Source: DASQPA01 sp963757335
GTDB taxonomy: Bacteria; Acidobacteriota; Thermoanaerobaculia; Multivoradales; UBA5704
Assembly (NCBI GenBank): GCA_963757335.1
Contig: CAVWRJ010000013.1
Coordinates: 744,001 to 808,000 of the forward strand
Direction of reading: 5' to 3'
DNA length: 64,000 nt
The translations under genes were made by a program, and so were the position numbers. How positions within the stretch are numbered: position 1 is the first letter of the stretch; each line of letters opens with the position of its first letter. Below are positions 37,345-45,480 of the stretch, piece by piece. Under the pieces are notes generated by a model, which was not told the origin of the DNA, searched no databases, and saw nothing but the letters and a program-made list of their open reading frames with translations.

Positions 37345-37607
37345 CGCTTGCGGTCGCCGTTCGATGTCTTGGTCCCGCTACCGACTTCTTTGGAGGCGGC
37401 GAGCGACTCGCGAATCAGGTTGTACATCCCGCCGATCAGCCCCAGGGTCACCCCCACGATGACTCCCCAGGGTCCGTGCCCGAAGTGCCGGTCGACCCAG
37501 TACCCGATCAGGGTGAAGCCGGCCACCGCGGCGGCGAGCTCAAAGCCCACCCCCAACATCCGGGTACCGGTCGGCGGCTTTTTCTTCGGCTCGGGCATCG
37601 TGGGCAT
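37341..37607 (-). CDS. atpZ: AtpZ/AtpI-type small membrane protein, first gene of the atp operon
   Basis: 88 aa. Two membrane helices are joined by a short polar loop: GFELAAAVAGFTLIGYWVDR, then HFGHGPWGVIVGVTLGLIGG and MYNLIRES. This is the AtpZ pattern (putative F1F0-associated Mg2+/Ca2+ transporter domain). The ATG at 37607 starts the conserved part (MPTMPEPKKKPP); the frame is open further upstream without similarity. It overlaps atpI (ATGA). The 196 bases to the divergent pilT gene must hold the promoters of both units. Confidence 0.8.
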   Translation of the reverse strand: MPTMPEPKKKPPTGTRMLGVGFELAAAVAGFTLIGYWVDRHFGHGPWGVIVGVTLGLIGGMYNLIRESLAASKEVGSGTKTSNGDRKR

Positions 37608-37803
37608 CGCGGGTCCAGACCGTGGGCCGGACTCCGCCGACAGGCCCTGTGCACCCCGGGCAGGCTTTAGCCTACAAGCAGCCGACAAGCGAGCCCGCAC
37701 ACGCACCCCTCTCCACGTGTGGGCGGAGTGTAGCAACTCTCGGGAGCTTGTGCAAGCTGTCACAAGCGCGACACGCGACACCTCTCAACCGTACAATCCC
37801 GTC

Positions 37804-39060
37804 GTGAGCGACCTTCTCCGCGACCCCGAGCTGGACCAGCTGATCGGCGATCTCAACCGCCGGGCAGGGGGAGCCTCCCCGGACCCCGCCCTCGACCTGC
37901 CCCCCGCCTCCGAGGACGACCTGGCCGCCCTCGATTTCCTCACCCCGCCTCCCGCCCCGGTGCCCGAGCGGCGGCTGGTCGAGGTCGCGGAGGGGGAGCC
38001 CCTCGCCCGCCTGCTCTACGAGATGACCCGGCGCGGGGCGAGCGACCTCCACCTCCTGACCGGCCTCTCGCCGATCCTCCGCCTCGACGGCCGGCTGGCG
38101 GTGACTGACCTCGATCCCCTGGACGAGGAGGAGCTGCGGCAGATGCTCAGCCCCTACCAGGGGACCCGCGCCCGCCGCCAGCTCGACGAGGAGGGCTCGG
38201 CCGACTTCTCTCTCCGCTTGGGCGGTATCGGCGGCGGCTGGCGCTTCCGGGTCAACCTCCACCGCCAGCGCGGCCGCCTGGCCGTGGCGATCCGCGCCCT
38301 GCCGCGCGAGATCCCCACTCTCCAGAAGCTCAACCTGCCGAAGAGCCTCGCCCGGCTCGTCCAGCAGGCGCACGGCCTGGTCCTCCTCTGCGGCCCCACC
38401 GGCTCGGGCAAGTCCTCGACTCTCGCCGCTCTCCTGGGCGAGATCAACCAGAGCCGCGCCGCCCACATCATTACGATCGAAGATCCGGTCGAGTACGAGC
38501 ACACCAACGTCCGTTCGATCATCGAGCAGGTGGAGATCGGCCTGGACGCCCCTTCCTTCCCCGCCGCGCTAAGGGCCGCCCTCCGCCAGGACCCCGACGT
38601 CATCCTGGTCGGCGAGATGCGCGACCTGGAAACCGTGGCGACGGCGCTCACCGCCGCCGAGACCGGCCACCTGATCCTCTCGACCCTCCACACCAGCGAT
38701 GTCGTCCAGGCCATCCACCGGATCGTCGACGTCTTCCCCCCCGGCCACCAGTCGCAGATCCGCCAGCAGCTCGCCCTCTCCCTCCACGCCATCGTCTTCC
38801 AGCAGCTCCTCCCGCGAGCCGACGGCATCGGCCGCATCCCCGCCCTGGAGCTCCTCTTAGGCACCTACCCCGTCCGCCACCACATCCGCAGCCAAAATCT
38901 ACAGAAGCTCTACAACGAAATCACCTTAGGGAAAGCTCAGGGCATGTTCTCCTTCGAGGACTCGCTCGCCACCCTGGTCAGAGAAGGGAAGGTCGACCCC
39001 GAGGAAGCACGGATGCGCTCGGCGCGGCCGGATGAGTTGGAGAGTTTGATGCGGAAGTAG
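37804..39060 (+). CDS. pilT: PilT-type pilus retraction ATPase
   Basis: 418 aa, GTG start. The hexameric cytoplasmic ATPase that depolymerises type IV pili for twitching. A PAS-like N-terminal domain (RGASDLHLLTGLSPILRLDG) is followed by the motor: Walker A GPTGSGKSSTLAALL, Asp box ITIEDPVEYEHTN, Walker B PDVILVGEMRDLETVATAL and His box GHLILSTLHTSD. The AIRNLIRE-like end motif is replaced by IRSQNLQKLYNEI. An extra acidic, Pro-rich N-terminal stretch of about 60 residues precedes the normal start. No other pil gene is in the window. Confidence 0.92.
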   Translation: MSDLLRDPELDQLIGDLNRRAGGASPDPALDLPPASEDDLAALDFLTPPPAPVPERRLVEVAEGEPLARLLYEMTRRGASDLHLLTGLSPILRLDGRLAVTDLDPLDEEELRQMLSPYQGTRARRQLDEEGSADFSLRLGGIGGGWRFRVNLHRQRGRLAVAIRALPREIPTLQKLNLPKSLARLVQQAHGLVLLCGPTGSGKSSTLAALLGEINQSRAAHIITIEDPVEYEHTNVRSIIEQVEIGLDAPSFPAALRAALRQDPDVILVGEMRDLETVATALTAAETGHLILSTLHTSDVVQAIHRIVDVFPPGHQSQIRQQLALSLHAIVFQQLLPRADGIGRIPALELLLGTYPVRHHIRSQNLQKLYNEITLGKAQGMFSFEDSLATLVREGKVDPEEARMRSARPDELESLMRK

Positions 39061-39128
39061 GGGGGGGCAAGGTGGCGCTCAGGCCGGCGCTGCTGGTCTC
39101 CTGTATTCCCGGAGCTTATAATGGCCGC

Positions 39129-39431
39129 ATGGCTTCGCTCCCTGCGCTTCCGTACCCCCACATCTCTGCAGAACCGCAGGTGATGAGCGGCCGTCCTTGT
39201 ATCAATGGCACTCGGGTGCGCGTGATGGACGTCGTGGGAGCGCGGAAGGCCGGCGTACCGGACGAGGAGCTGACGGAGTATTTCTCGTCCCGCACCTTGA
39301 CGCTCAGCGAGATCCATGCCGCACTGACCTACTACTACGACCATCAAGCAGAGATCGACTCGACGCTCGCGGAAGACGCGAGTCGAGGCCGACAAGCGGA
39401 ACGCGAACAGCAGGCTCACGCCGGCCGCTGA
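39129..39431 (+). CDS. DUF433 antitoxin-like protein
   Basis: 100 aa. The DUF433 core is visible: PHISAEPQVMSGRPCINGTR, VRVMDVVGARKAGVPDEELT and FSSRTLTLSEIHAALTYYYD. DUF433 proteins have a winged-helix DNA-binding fold and are usually the antitoxin beside a DUF5615 PIN-like toxin. That partner starts immediately after its stop, with no gap, but is split by an insertion sequence. The start MASLPALPYP is preferred over an upstream in-frame codon. Confidence 0.85.
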   Translation: MASLPALPYPHISAEPQVMSGRPCINGTRVRVMDVVGARKAGVPDEELTEYFSSRTLTLSEIHAALTYYYDHQAEIDSTLAEDASRGRQAEREQQAHAGR

Positions 39432-39545
39432 ATGGCTGGCCGCTTCCCACTGCTCGTGGACGAGCACGTGCCACGCGCCCTCGTGCAGGCGCTGCATCGG
39501 CGCGGCTGGACGGTTCTGCGCGTCGTCGACCTCGAAACCGAGCTA

Positions 39546-40713
39546 GTGTAGTGGGTCACACAGATATAGCCTTAAGCACGGCCTGCTGGGCACGGGTGAC
39601 CTTCTCCAGGATATCGCTGGCGGACTTCGTCCAAATGTAGGGCTTGGGATCCTGGTTGTGGTGCACGAGATACTCGTCGATGGCGGTGACTAGATCCCCA
39701 AGGCTGCGAAACACTCCCCGGCGCAGTCGGTTTTGCGTCAGGTCACGGAAGAAGCGCTCGACCATGTTGAGCCATGAGGCACTGGTTGGCGTGAAGTGCA
39801 TGGTGAAGCGAGGATGGCGCTCCAGCCAAGCCTGAACCTTAGGGTGCTTGTGAGTCGCGTAGTTATCCGCAATTAGGTGGATGTCCTGGCTCTTGGGAGT
39901 CTTGCGGTCGATGAGACGGAGAAACTTGAGCCACTCCTGATGGCGGTGTTGCGGCATACAGGTCCCAATCACTGTTCCATCCAGCGTATTGAGCGCCGTG
40001 AACAGAGTCGTCGTCCCATTGCGTTTGTAGTCGTGGGTCATGGTGCCAGCACGCCCTGGGACAAGCGGAAGTCCCGGCTGGGTTCGGTCCAGCGCTTGGA
40101 TCTGGCTCTTCTCGTCAACCGAGAAGACCAACGCGTGCTCCGGAGGGTTCACATACAGAGCAATGATGTCGTTCAGCTTTTCCAGGAACTTCGAATCCCG
40201 GCTCACCTTGAAGGTGCGGGACAAGTGAGGCTTGAGGCCGTGACGCCTCCAGACTCGACCAATCGTGCTCGGGCTCAATCCCATGACCTTGGCCAGGCTG
40301 CGGGTGCTCCAATGAGTCCGGCCCACCGGCTTCTCTTGAGTGGTCTTCTGGATGATCTTGGTAACCACCTCCGGGCTAATCCTGCGCTTTGTCCCGAGAC
40401 GGGGAGCATCTTTCAAAATGCCGGAGATACGCTTCTCCACAAACCGCCGACGCCAAAGACTTACCGTTTTTCGCGATACACCAAAGACGCTTGCGATTTC
40501 CCGGTCCTGCTTGCCCTTACCGGCCAGCAGAATGATGCCTGCCCTCTCGACAACGCGCGCAGGGAGCCTGCGGCCGGCCGCCAATCTCTCCAACTCCTCC
40601 CTCTCCTCTACGGAGAGAACAACCTGGACCGCCACTCGCATCTTCTTCCCTCCTGGAGCTACTACATCCCAGGAGAAGGTAACATAGGCGCCGGAATATC
40701 GGACCCACTACAC
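39546..40713. mobile_element. complete IS630-family insertion sequence with TA target duplication
   Basis: 1168 bp with perfect 12-bp terminal inverted repeats (GTGTAGTGGGTC at 39546-39557 and GACCCACTACAC at 40702-40713). It is flanked by TA at 39544-39545 and 40714-40715, the dinucleotide duplicated by IS630/Tc1-mariner transposases. It encodes a single intact transposase on the minus strand. Base composition is lower in GC than the neighbouring genes. Confidence 0.95.
39556..40641 (-). CDS. IS630 family DDE transposase
   Basis: 361 aa. An N-terminal helix-turn-helix pair (REIASVFGVSRKTVSLWRRR and SLAKVMGLSPSTIGRVWRRH) binds the element ends. The DDE catalytic domain shows VFSVDEKSQIQALDRTQPGL, HLIADNYATHKHPKVQAWL and FTPTSASWLNMVERFFRDL, carrying the Asp, Asp and Glu. 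Unlike many IS630 copies there is no internal frameshift; one frame covers the whole protein. Its stop lies in the left terminal repeat. Confidence 0.95.
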   Translation of the reverse strand: MRVAVQVVLSVEEREELERLAAGRRLPARVVERAGIILLAGKGKQDREIASVFGVSRKTVSLWRRRFVEKRISGILKDAPRLGTKRRISPEVVTKIIQKTTQEKPVGRTHWSTRSLAKVMGLSPSTIGRVWRRHGLKPHLSRTFKVSRDSKFLEKLNDIIALYVNPPEHALVFSVDEKSQIQALDRTQPGLPLVPGRAGTMTHDYKRNGTTTLFTALNTLDGTVIGTCMPQHRHQEWLKFLRLIDRKTPKSQDIHLIADNYATHKHPKVQAWLERHPRFTMHFTPTSASWLNMVERFFRDLTQNRLRRGVFRSLGDLVTAIDEYLVHHNQDPKPYIWTKSASDILEKVTRAQQAVLKAISV

Positions 40714-41089
40714 TAGGTCAGGGCTCGGATGACGAACAGGTCTTCACCCACGCCCTCCAACAGGGCTATGTCATCCTGTCGAGCGACGAGCGGGCACTAT
40801 GGCGTCCGAAGAGGTATCGCGAGCAGGACCAGCCGTTCCCCGGCATGCTGTGCTGGCCTCAACGTCACCGAGACCACATGACCCTCGGCGAAGCCATCGA
40901 AGCCATCGAAGAGATCGCCCTGGAGGACGATCCCTTCGTCTATGGGTTCCGCTTCATCCAGCCGCCCTAGGCGTTCCCCCGGGCCTGCCGGTAAGTGCCA
41001 GGCATGTCGCCCGCCTACAGGCGATCCCGTAGAGGCTCGGAGCTCACCGGATGCCGTGCTGTCGCATGCTATCCTCGAAAGCACATCTC

Positions 41090-41389
41090 ATGGCTTCCAA
41101 GATCCCGATCGACTCTCAAAGACTCGCCGATCTCTGCCGACGGCATCACATCCGCTGGTTGGCCCTCTTCGGCTCGGTTCTCCGCAACGATTTCGGGCCG
41201 TCCAGCGACGTCGATGTGCTGGCCGAGTTCGCGCCGGACCACATACCGGGCCTCGATTTCTTTCTGATTGAGGAGGAGCTCTCGCGCCTCCTCGGTCGTC
41301 GGGTCGACCTCAACACCCCCGGGTTTCTCGGCGCCGAGTTGGTCCATCGAGTGCTGGCCGAGGCCGAGGTGCAATTTGTCGAGGCATGA
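41090..41389 (+). CDS. MNT-type minimal nucleotidyltransferase
   Basis: 99 aa. The pol-beta-like fold is recognised by IRWLALFGSVLRNDFGPSSD followed by VDVLAEF, the GSxxR-x(n)-DxD metal-binding signature, and RVDLNTPGFLG. MNT proteins usually serve as antitoxins that AMPylate and inactivate a HEPN ribonuclease encoded beside them. No HEPN gene (helical RX4-6H protein) follows here: the next gene is on the other strand. So it is an orphan or has lost its partner. ATG 41090 starts MASKIPIDSQ. Confidence 0.85.
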   Translation: MASKIPIDSQRLADLCRRHHIRWLALFGSVLRNDFGPSSDVDVLAEFAPDHIPGLDFFLIEEELSRLLGRRVDLNTPGFLGAELVHRVLAEAEVQFVEA

Positions 41390-41465
41390 CAGCCGTGAGA
41401 GCGGAGGCGCCTTCGGAGAGACGGAAGACCTTGGGGGTGTGGTCCTCCTTTTCGCCAAATTGTTG

Positions 41466-42587
41466 CTAGAAGGGAATGTCATCTTCTGTAGGTTCAAACG
41501 AATAACGATCGACGGAATCGAGCTTTGTGTGAAGGTTCGCCAAAATGATGCGCTGCTTTTCGGGCCCTGTAGATTTCAGCAAGCTCAAGAAATCGCGAAC
41601 GGCTTCAACTGGAAATCCGGCCTTACGGTAATAGTATGACCCGCCCAGGAAGCATCTACTGACGCTAGCTGCGTCTGGCACTATCTCTTCAAGCATGAAG
41701 CCTCGGTAAGCGTCTTCGAGTTGGGACTGTACGCGCTCAATGTTGTCAATATACTGAGCGTTGCTCTGTATCTTTGTGACATGAGTTACCAGGTAATGGG
41801 AAAAATTCCTGTACTGCGCCTTCTCCGATTGGCTAAACCTAATTTCGACAAAACGACTACTCTGAATCTCCTTTTCTACATCCTGGAAGCTTGCCACTCG
41901 GGAATCGGGATTTCGGTTACACATCCTCGAGAGTACGCCCTTGTATTCGAAGCAATCTAAGCCAAGTTCCTGAATGAGCTTCTCAAACAATTTACCCACG
42001 AAGTAGACTTCTGTCTTGAAGTCGTAGACAGAGTTTCGGAACTCAGCCGGCGGTTCGCACCACCAGTTGAGGCTAATGCTTTTGTCAAAATCGGTAGTTT
42101 GCCGGATGCGTTTGCCGAAACCGAGATCTATGATTTTTACTGCGCCGTCATCCCGGACCATGACATTCTGAGGTCGTATATCTCGATGGAGGATGTTGTT
42201 GGCCTCCAGGTAGCGAAACCCTTGCAACGTCTGGAGAAATATTTCGTTTGCCTTTTCAGGCGCTTGCCGTAAGTACCCTTCGATGTCGTGCCCGCTTACG
42301 TACTCCATGAGGATATACCCTGCTAGCTGATCGGGGTATAAATAATAATTGAAGACGCGCACTACGCTTTGATGGTAAACCTCATGAAGCAGCTTTATCT
42401 CTCGGACGAAGTTCGCGAATAGCTCCTGTCGATGAGCCTCGGAGAACGGAGAGTACTTCTTGCAAACGAAATACTCGTTGAGAATATCGTCATGTAGCAA
42501 CACTGTCTTGCCGCATGCACCTTGGCCTAGTTCTTTGACGAGGATGTAATCCCGCTTCCTTAGGAACTCGACTAGCTTGTCTTGCAT
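41466..42587 (-). CDS. eukaryotic-type protein kinase, A/T-rich, coupled to a DUF433 gene
   Basis: 373 aa. The N-terminal 250 residues are a protein kinase: Gly loop ELGQGACGKTVLL, Lys in YFVCKKYS, hinge YILMEYVSGHDIEGYL, catalytic loop LHRDIRPQNVMV and metal Asp in KIIDLGFGK (DLG instead of DFG). About 110 further residues (from YIDNIERVQSQLEDAYRGFM) match nothing I know. There is no membrane helix, so it is cytoplasmic. Its codons are visibly richer in A/T than all its neighbours, pointing to recent transfer. The ATG overlaps the DUF433 gene by 16 bases. Target unknown; a defence or toxin role is inferred from context only. Confidence 0.85.
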   Translation of the reverse strand: MQDKLVEFLRKRDYILVKELGQGACGKTVLLHDDILNEYFVCKKYSPFSEAHRQELFANFVREIKLLHEVYHQSVVRVFNYYLYPDQLAGYILMEYVSGHDIEGYLRQAPEKANEIFLQTLQGFRYLEANNILHRDIRPQNVMVRDDGAVKIIDLGFGKRIRQTTDFDKSISLNWWCEPPAEFRNSVYDFKTEVYFVGKLFEKLIQELGLDCFEYKGVLSRMCNRNPDSRVASFQDVEKEIQSSRFVEIRFSQSEKAQYRNFSHYLVTHVTKIQSNAQYIDNIERVQSQLEDAYRGFMLEEIVPDAASVSRCFLGGSYYYRKAGFPVEAVRDFLSLLKSTGPEKQRIILANLHTKLDSVDRYSFEPTEDDIPF

Positions 42588-42880
42588 CTTGAATCACTCC
42601 GCTCGATCTGGTCAGCCACCAAGAGGGCAGCCTCCAGACTCGCCTGTGGCGGCACCGGCGAAGGCGCAGGAAGGTCCTCGCTTGCCGAGGCCGCAGCGAA
42701 CGAGATGACGGCTCGCACATCCTCTTCCTTAAGGCTCGGGAACTCGCGCAGAATCACGTCCATCGGTTCCTCATGCGCGAGATAGCCGAGGATGACGCGA
42801 ACGAGCACGCGGGTTCCCCGGACGACGGGCTGACCACCGCAGATTGCTGGGTCGCTGACGATGCGGTCGTGGTAGGGCAT
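42572..42880 (-). CDS. DUF433 antitoxin-like protein overlapping the kinase gene
   Basis: 102 aa. The DUF433 pattern is complete: RIVSDPAICGGQPVVRGTRV, LVRVILGYLAHEEPMDVILR and EFPSLKEEDVRAVISFAA. GGAG lies six bases before the ATG. Instead of the expected DUF5615 toxin, the next gene is a protein kinase that begins 16 bases before this gene ends, in another frame, which implies translational coupling. The SnoaL-like gene ends 27 bases upstream on the same strand. Confidence 0.85.
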   Translation of the reverse strand: MPYHDRIVSDPAICGGQPVVRGTRVLVRVILGYLAHEEPMDVILREFPSLKEEDVRAVISFAAASASEDLPAPSPVPPQASLEAALLVADQIERSDSRCKTS

Positions 42881-42907
42881 GGTTTCTCCTTGAGCTTCTC
42901 CGCCGCC

Positions 42908-43312
42908 TCACCAGGGCTCGAAGCAATCATAGTTCCGCTGCCGCACGATCTTACCCTCGCGGAGCTCCAGGAAGACTCCGAAGCGGGCCCGCATCTGGCC
43001 GCCCGCGGGGATCGACTCGAAGGGGATGGCGAGCGTCCCGGTCCACTGGACTTCGAGCGCCACCTGGTCGCCGCTCGTGATCGCGTTCAGGACCTCGTAC
43101 CGCTGGGCCGTCATCACCTTGCGGCCGCGCTCGCCCGCCTCCCGGAGCGCCGCCAGGTCCCGCCGCGCTCCCCGCGGCGTCAGGCGGTTGGGGAACTCCT
43201 CCTGCACCGCATCTTCCGCAAAGAAGGCCAGCGAATCGCCGGGCTCCCCACGCTCGATCGCTTCGAGATAGCGCCGGGCTATCGTCAGGTTTTTGGATTC
43301 GGAGGGCTTCAT
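42908..43312 (-). CDS. SnoaL/NTF2-like fold protein
   Basis: 134 aa. The start NLTIARRYLEAIERGEPGDS followed by LAFFAEDAVQEEFPNRLTPR is the cone-shaped NTF2/SnoaL fold, and FGVFLELREGKIVRQRNYDC is the usual final strand pair. Such proteins are small-molecule isomerases, hydrolases or binding modules; nothing specific can be said. Its ATG overlaps the stop of the Uma2 gene (ATGA). Confidence 0.82.
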   Translation of the reverse strand: MKPSESKNLTIARRYLEAIERGEPGDSLAFFAEDAVQEEFPNRLTPRGARRDLAALREAGERGRKVMTAQRYEVLNAITSGDQVALEVQWTGTLAIPFESIPAGGQMRARFGVFLELREGKIVRQRNYDCFEPW

Positions 43313-43875
43313 CGAACCCGCTGATAGATGTCCGCCAAGGCCAGCGTGCAGCCTATGGGCGGCAGCTCGACGCTGTCCTCGCGGCCATCGGTCTCGGTCT
43401 GCAGCCAGGCGCCACTCCCCTGGCGTACGAAGTGCTCGACGTGGACGCGGTCCTGGGCAATCAGGACGTACTCGGCGAGGGACGGTAGGGTGCGATAGCT
43501 CTCGAATTTGGTCCCGCGGTCATACCGCTCGGTGCTGGTGGAGAGCACCTCGACGATCAGGGTCGGATTGAGCAGGGTGTCGGCCTCCCCGTCGGCGAAC
43601 TGCGGCTCACCGCAGGCCACTACCACGTCAGGATAGGTGAAGTGGTGGGCGGCGGACACCCGCACCCGCATGTCGCTGACGAAGACCTCGCAACCGCGGC
43701 CGGCGAGTTGCCGGTCGAACGCCATGGCGACGTTGAGAGCGATCCGGTTGTGACGGCGGCTCGCGCCAGTCCTGGCGAACGTCTCGCCGTTCAGGTACTC
43801 GTTCCTCGTCTCGGACTGCCGCTCCAGGGCAAGGTACTCTTCGACCGTCATCCGGCGGCTGGCTTCGGAGGCCAT
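43309..43875 (-). CDS. Uma2 (DUF820) family PD-(D/E)XK nuclease-like protein
   Basis: 188 aa. The family signature is clear: MTVEEYLALERQSETRNEYL, NGETFARTGASRRHNRIALN, YPDVVVACGEPQF and NPTLIVEVLSTSTERYDRGT, where the PD and ExL...S residues form the restriction-endonuclease-like site. Uma2 genes are extremely numerous in Cyanobacteria and Acidobacteriota and their role is unknown. First gene of a tight minus-strand run: Uma2, SnoaL-like, DUF433, kinase. Confidence 0.88.
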   Translation of the reverse strand: MASEASRRMTVEEYLALERQSETRNEYLNGETFARTGASRRHNRIALNVAMAFDRQLAGRGCEVFVSDMRVRVSAAHHFTYPDVVVACGEPQFADGEADTLLNPTLIVEVLSTSTERYDRGTKFESYRTLPSLAEYVLIAQDRVHVEHFVRQGSGAWLQTETDGREDSVELPPIGCTLALADIYQRVR

Positions 43876-43942
43876 GGAAGGACTGTAGCATGCGGTCCGG
43901 CCCGGCCGGCGGGTGCGCCGGCCGGGCGCTTTCTCGCTCGGC

Positions 43943-44197
43943 CTACATCTCCGAGCAGGTCTGCTGGTAGATGCACTGGCCGCCGGCCCAGAATCCGTAG
44001 ATCACGCAGTTGCAGTCCGGGTCGAGGCAGATGGGCGGGCAGGGATTGAAGAAAGAACGGCCGGCAGTTCCTTTCGAGAGAAGAGATGCGGCATGACTGG
44101 CCGCGGGGGAGGTGGATCCAGCCTGTACGGCGGCCAGCGCGCGGTCGGAAAGGGCGAAGAGGGCCAGCAGAACGAGAACCGTGGCGAACGTCTTCAT
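43943..44197 (-). CDS. small secreted cysteine-rich protein
   Basis: 84 aa. Signal peptide MKTFATVLVLLALFALSDRA (cleavage likely after ALA), an Ala/Ser-rich linker, then a short cysteine-rich end with six Cys: NPCPPICLDPDCNCVIYGFW and AGGQCIYQQTCSEM. No family recognised; disulfide-stabilised extracellular peptides look like this. GAGGAG is seven bases before the ATG. It is divergent from the lanthipeptide-like gene at 44413, sharing a 215-base promoter region. Confidence 0.7.
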   Translation of the reverse strand: MKTFATVLVLLALFALSDRALAAVQAGSTSPAASHAASLLSKGTAGRSFFNPCPPICLDPDCNCVIYGFWAGGQCIYQQTCSEM

Positions 44198-44412
44198 GCA
44201 GTACTCCTCTCGGGTGATCTGTGGTCGGCGAGAGCGCCGAACAGCCTTCAGAAGAGTAAGTGCGCAAGCACGACTTCCGCGCGCCGGGCCAGGTACCCGT
44301 CGATTCGCGGGGTCGCACCCCTGGCCGCGCCGCTCAGGATCTGAGCCTACCGCCATGTTATCTTGCTCACGCCGGGTCGGCACGGCCCGGACAACGCTTG
44401 AAGGGAGCTCTC

Positions 44413-44586
44413 ATGAAGAAGCACCATCCCAAAAAGATGACCCTCGCCAAGGAGACCCTGCATCAGCTGAGCGACGGCAACCTCGAGCAGCTCGAAGGCG
44501 TCCAGGCCGGTTCACCGATCCCGGTTTCGCGGGGGGGCACCTGTCCGGTCACCTGTCAGGACACCGTGAGGGTCTGCTGCACCTGA
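44413..44586 (+). CDS. class I lanthipeptide-like precursor peptide
   Basis: 57 aa. The leader MKKHHPKKMTLAKETLHQLS and DGNLEQLEGVQAG has the L-x-K-E-T-L-x-x-L motif of class I lanthipeptide leaders, ending in a small-residue site. The core GSPIPVSRGGTCPVTCQDTV plus RVCCT contains four Cys and four Thr/Ser that could form lanthionine rings. AAGGGA sits seven bases before the ATG. No LanB, LanC or other modification enzyme is in the window, so modification is inferred. A hairpin follows the gene. Confidence 0.68.
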   Translation: MKKHHPKKMTLAKETLHQLSDGNLEQLEGVQAGSPIPVSRGGTCPVTCQDTVRVCCT

Positions 44587-44621
44587 GGAGCGACATCCCT
44601 CGCCACCCCTCTCCCTGAGCT

Positions 44622-44646
44622 CCCGGGGGTATCCCCTACCCCCGGG
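44622..44646. terminator. hairpin between the lanthipeptide-like and MBL-fold genes
   Basis: CCCGGGGGTA/TACCCCCGGG, a perfect 10-bp stem with loop TCCCC, lies 35 bases after the peptide gene stop and 37 bases from the end of the convergent MBL gene. There is no U-tract. It is probably a shared terminator. Confidence 0.5.
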
Positions 44647-44683
44647 GGTCCGCGATCGGCGGGAGAGCCCGCAGAGTTCGCCT

Positions 44684-45355
44684 TCAGAGCTCGATGCTCG
44701 CCCCCGGCTCGGCCAAGGGGTGGAACTGGATGCCAAGCTTCTCGAAGCGCGATCCGTAGTTCTTGTAGCGCTGTTCGAGGAAGAAGTCCTTGACGTACCC
44801 GTCGTGCACGGGGAGGATCCGGCGCGGCTCCATTCGCCGGACGAAATCGGCGACGCCGACCTCGGTCAGGAAGGGTGCGGTCACCGGGAGGATGAGGAGC
44901 TCGACGCCCTTCCAGGGGAGGAGCGTGGGCTGCAACGAGTCGCCGGGGTTGAGCACCCGCTCATTGACGAGGAAGGCGGTATGCCGCGGTAGCGAGTCGG
45001 CGAGGATCGCCTCGTGCTGACACGGGATCGCCCGCAACGCGAACGGCCCGGCCTGGCGCGTCCCCTCCTCCAGGACGCTCACCTCGATCCCCTCTTGCCG
45101 CAAGCGGTCGGCAACCTCGCCGTTCGCCACGACGGTGGCGCGGCTGAGCTTCAGGATCTGCCGCAGGGCGTCGAGATCGATGTGGTCGGGGTGATCGTGG
45201 GTCAAAACGACGGTCGAGACATCGCCGAAGGTCTCGGGGCGGACCCGGCCCTCGACGAACGAGAACTTCCCGGGATCGAAGAGCAGCTTCTCCCCCTCCT
45301 GCTCGAAGAGGAGACAGGAGTGGATGTACTTGGAGATCTTGAGGGGGGTCTTCAT
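44684..45355 (-). CDS. MBL-fold metal-dependent hydrolase (UlaG/YtnP-like)
   Basis: 223 aa. The metallo-beta-lactamase signature VVLTHDHPDHIDLDAL (HxHxDH) is intact near residue 55, with further ligands in AIPCQHEAIL and ILPVHDGYVKDFF. It starts MKTPLKISKYIHSCLLFEQ; AGGAG is not evident. The family includes lactonases and phosphodiesterases; the substrate is unknown. A 45-base piece of this gene (44886-44930) recurs with four mismatches at 46066-46110, just past the second repeat island. That island begins 126 bases upstream of this start codon. Confidence 0.85.
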   Translation of the reverse strand: MKTPLKISKYIHSCLLFEQEGEKLLFDPGKFSFVEGRVRPETFGDVSTVVLTHDHPDHIDLDALRQILKLSRATVVANGEVADRLRQEGIEVSVLEEGTRQAGPFALRAIPCQHEAILADSLPRHTAFLVNERVLNPGDSLQPTLLPWKGVELLILPVTAPFLTEVGVADFVRRMEPRRILPVHDGYVKDFFLEQRYKNYGSRFEKLGIQFHPLAEPGASIEL

Positions 45356-45480
45356 GAGGAGCAGCGGCAGCAAGGAATGTACCAGTGGGCTTATCTTGAC
45401 CAGGCGGCGCGGATCGTGCGGGAGAAGGGGTGGTTGTAGGGGTCGGGTCGGCTCCGGGTGGAGGGTAGACCCGGGTCCTT

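Larger units (their letters stand above)
39432..40970 (+). pseudogene. DUF5615 PIN-like toxin split by an IS630 element
   Basis: The left part (39432-39545) encodes MAGRFPLLVDEHVPRALVQA, then LHRRGWTVLRVVDLETEL. The right part (40716-40970) continues in the same frame once the element and one TA copy are removed: GQGSDDEQVFTHALQQGYVI, then LSSDERALW onward, ending FRFIQPP. The joined protein is about 124 aa and has the family pattern of an N-terminal LVDEHVP acid and a later LSSDERA acid pair, as in PIN-like nucleases. No other defect is seen in the coding sequence, so the insertion looks recent. It follows the DUF433 gene directly. Confidence 0.88.

Noticed and set aside
41090..41389. MNT-HEPN toxin-antitoxin pair
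   Set aside because: Only the MNT half is present. The downstream 76 bases and the opposite-strand kinase do not encode a HEPN protein.
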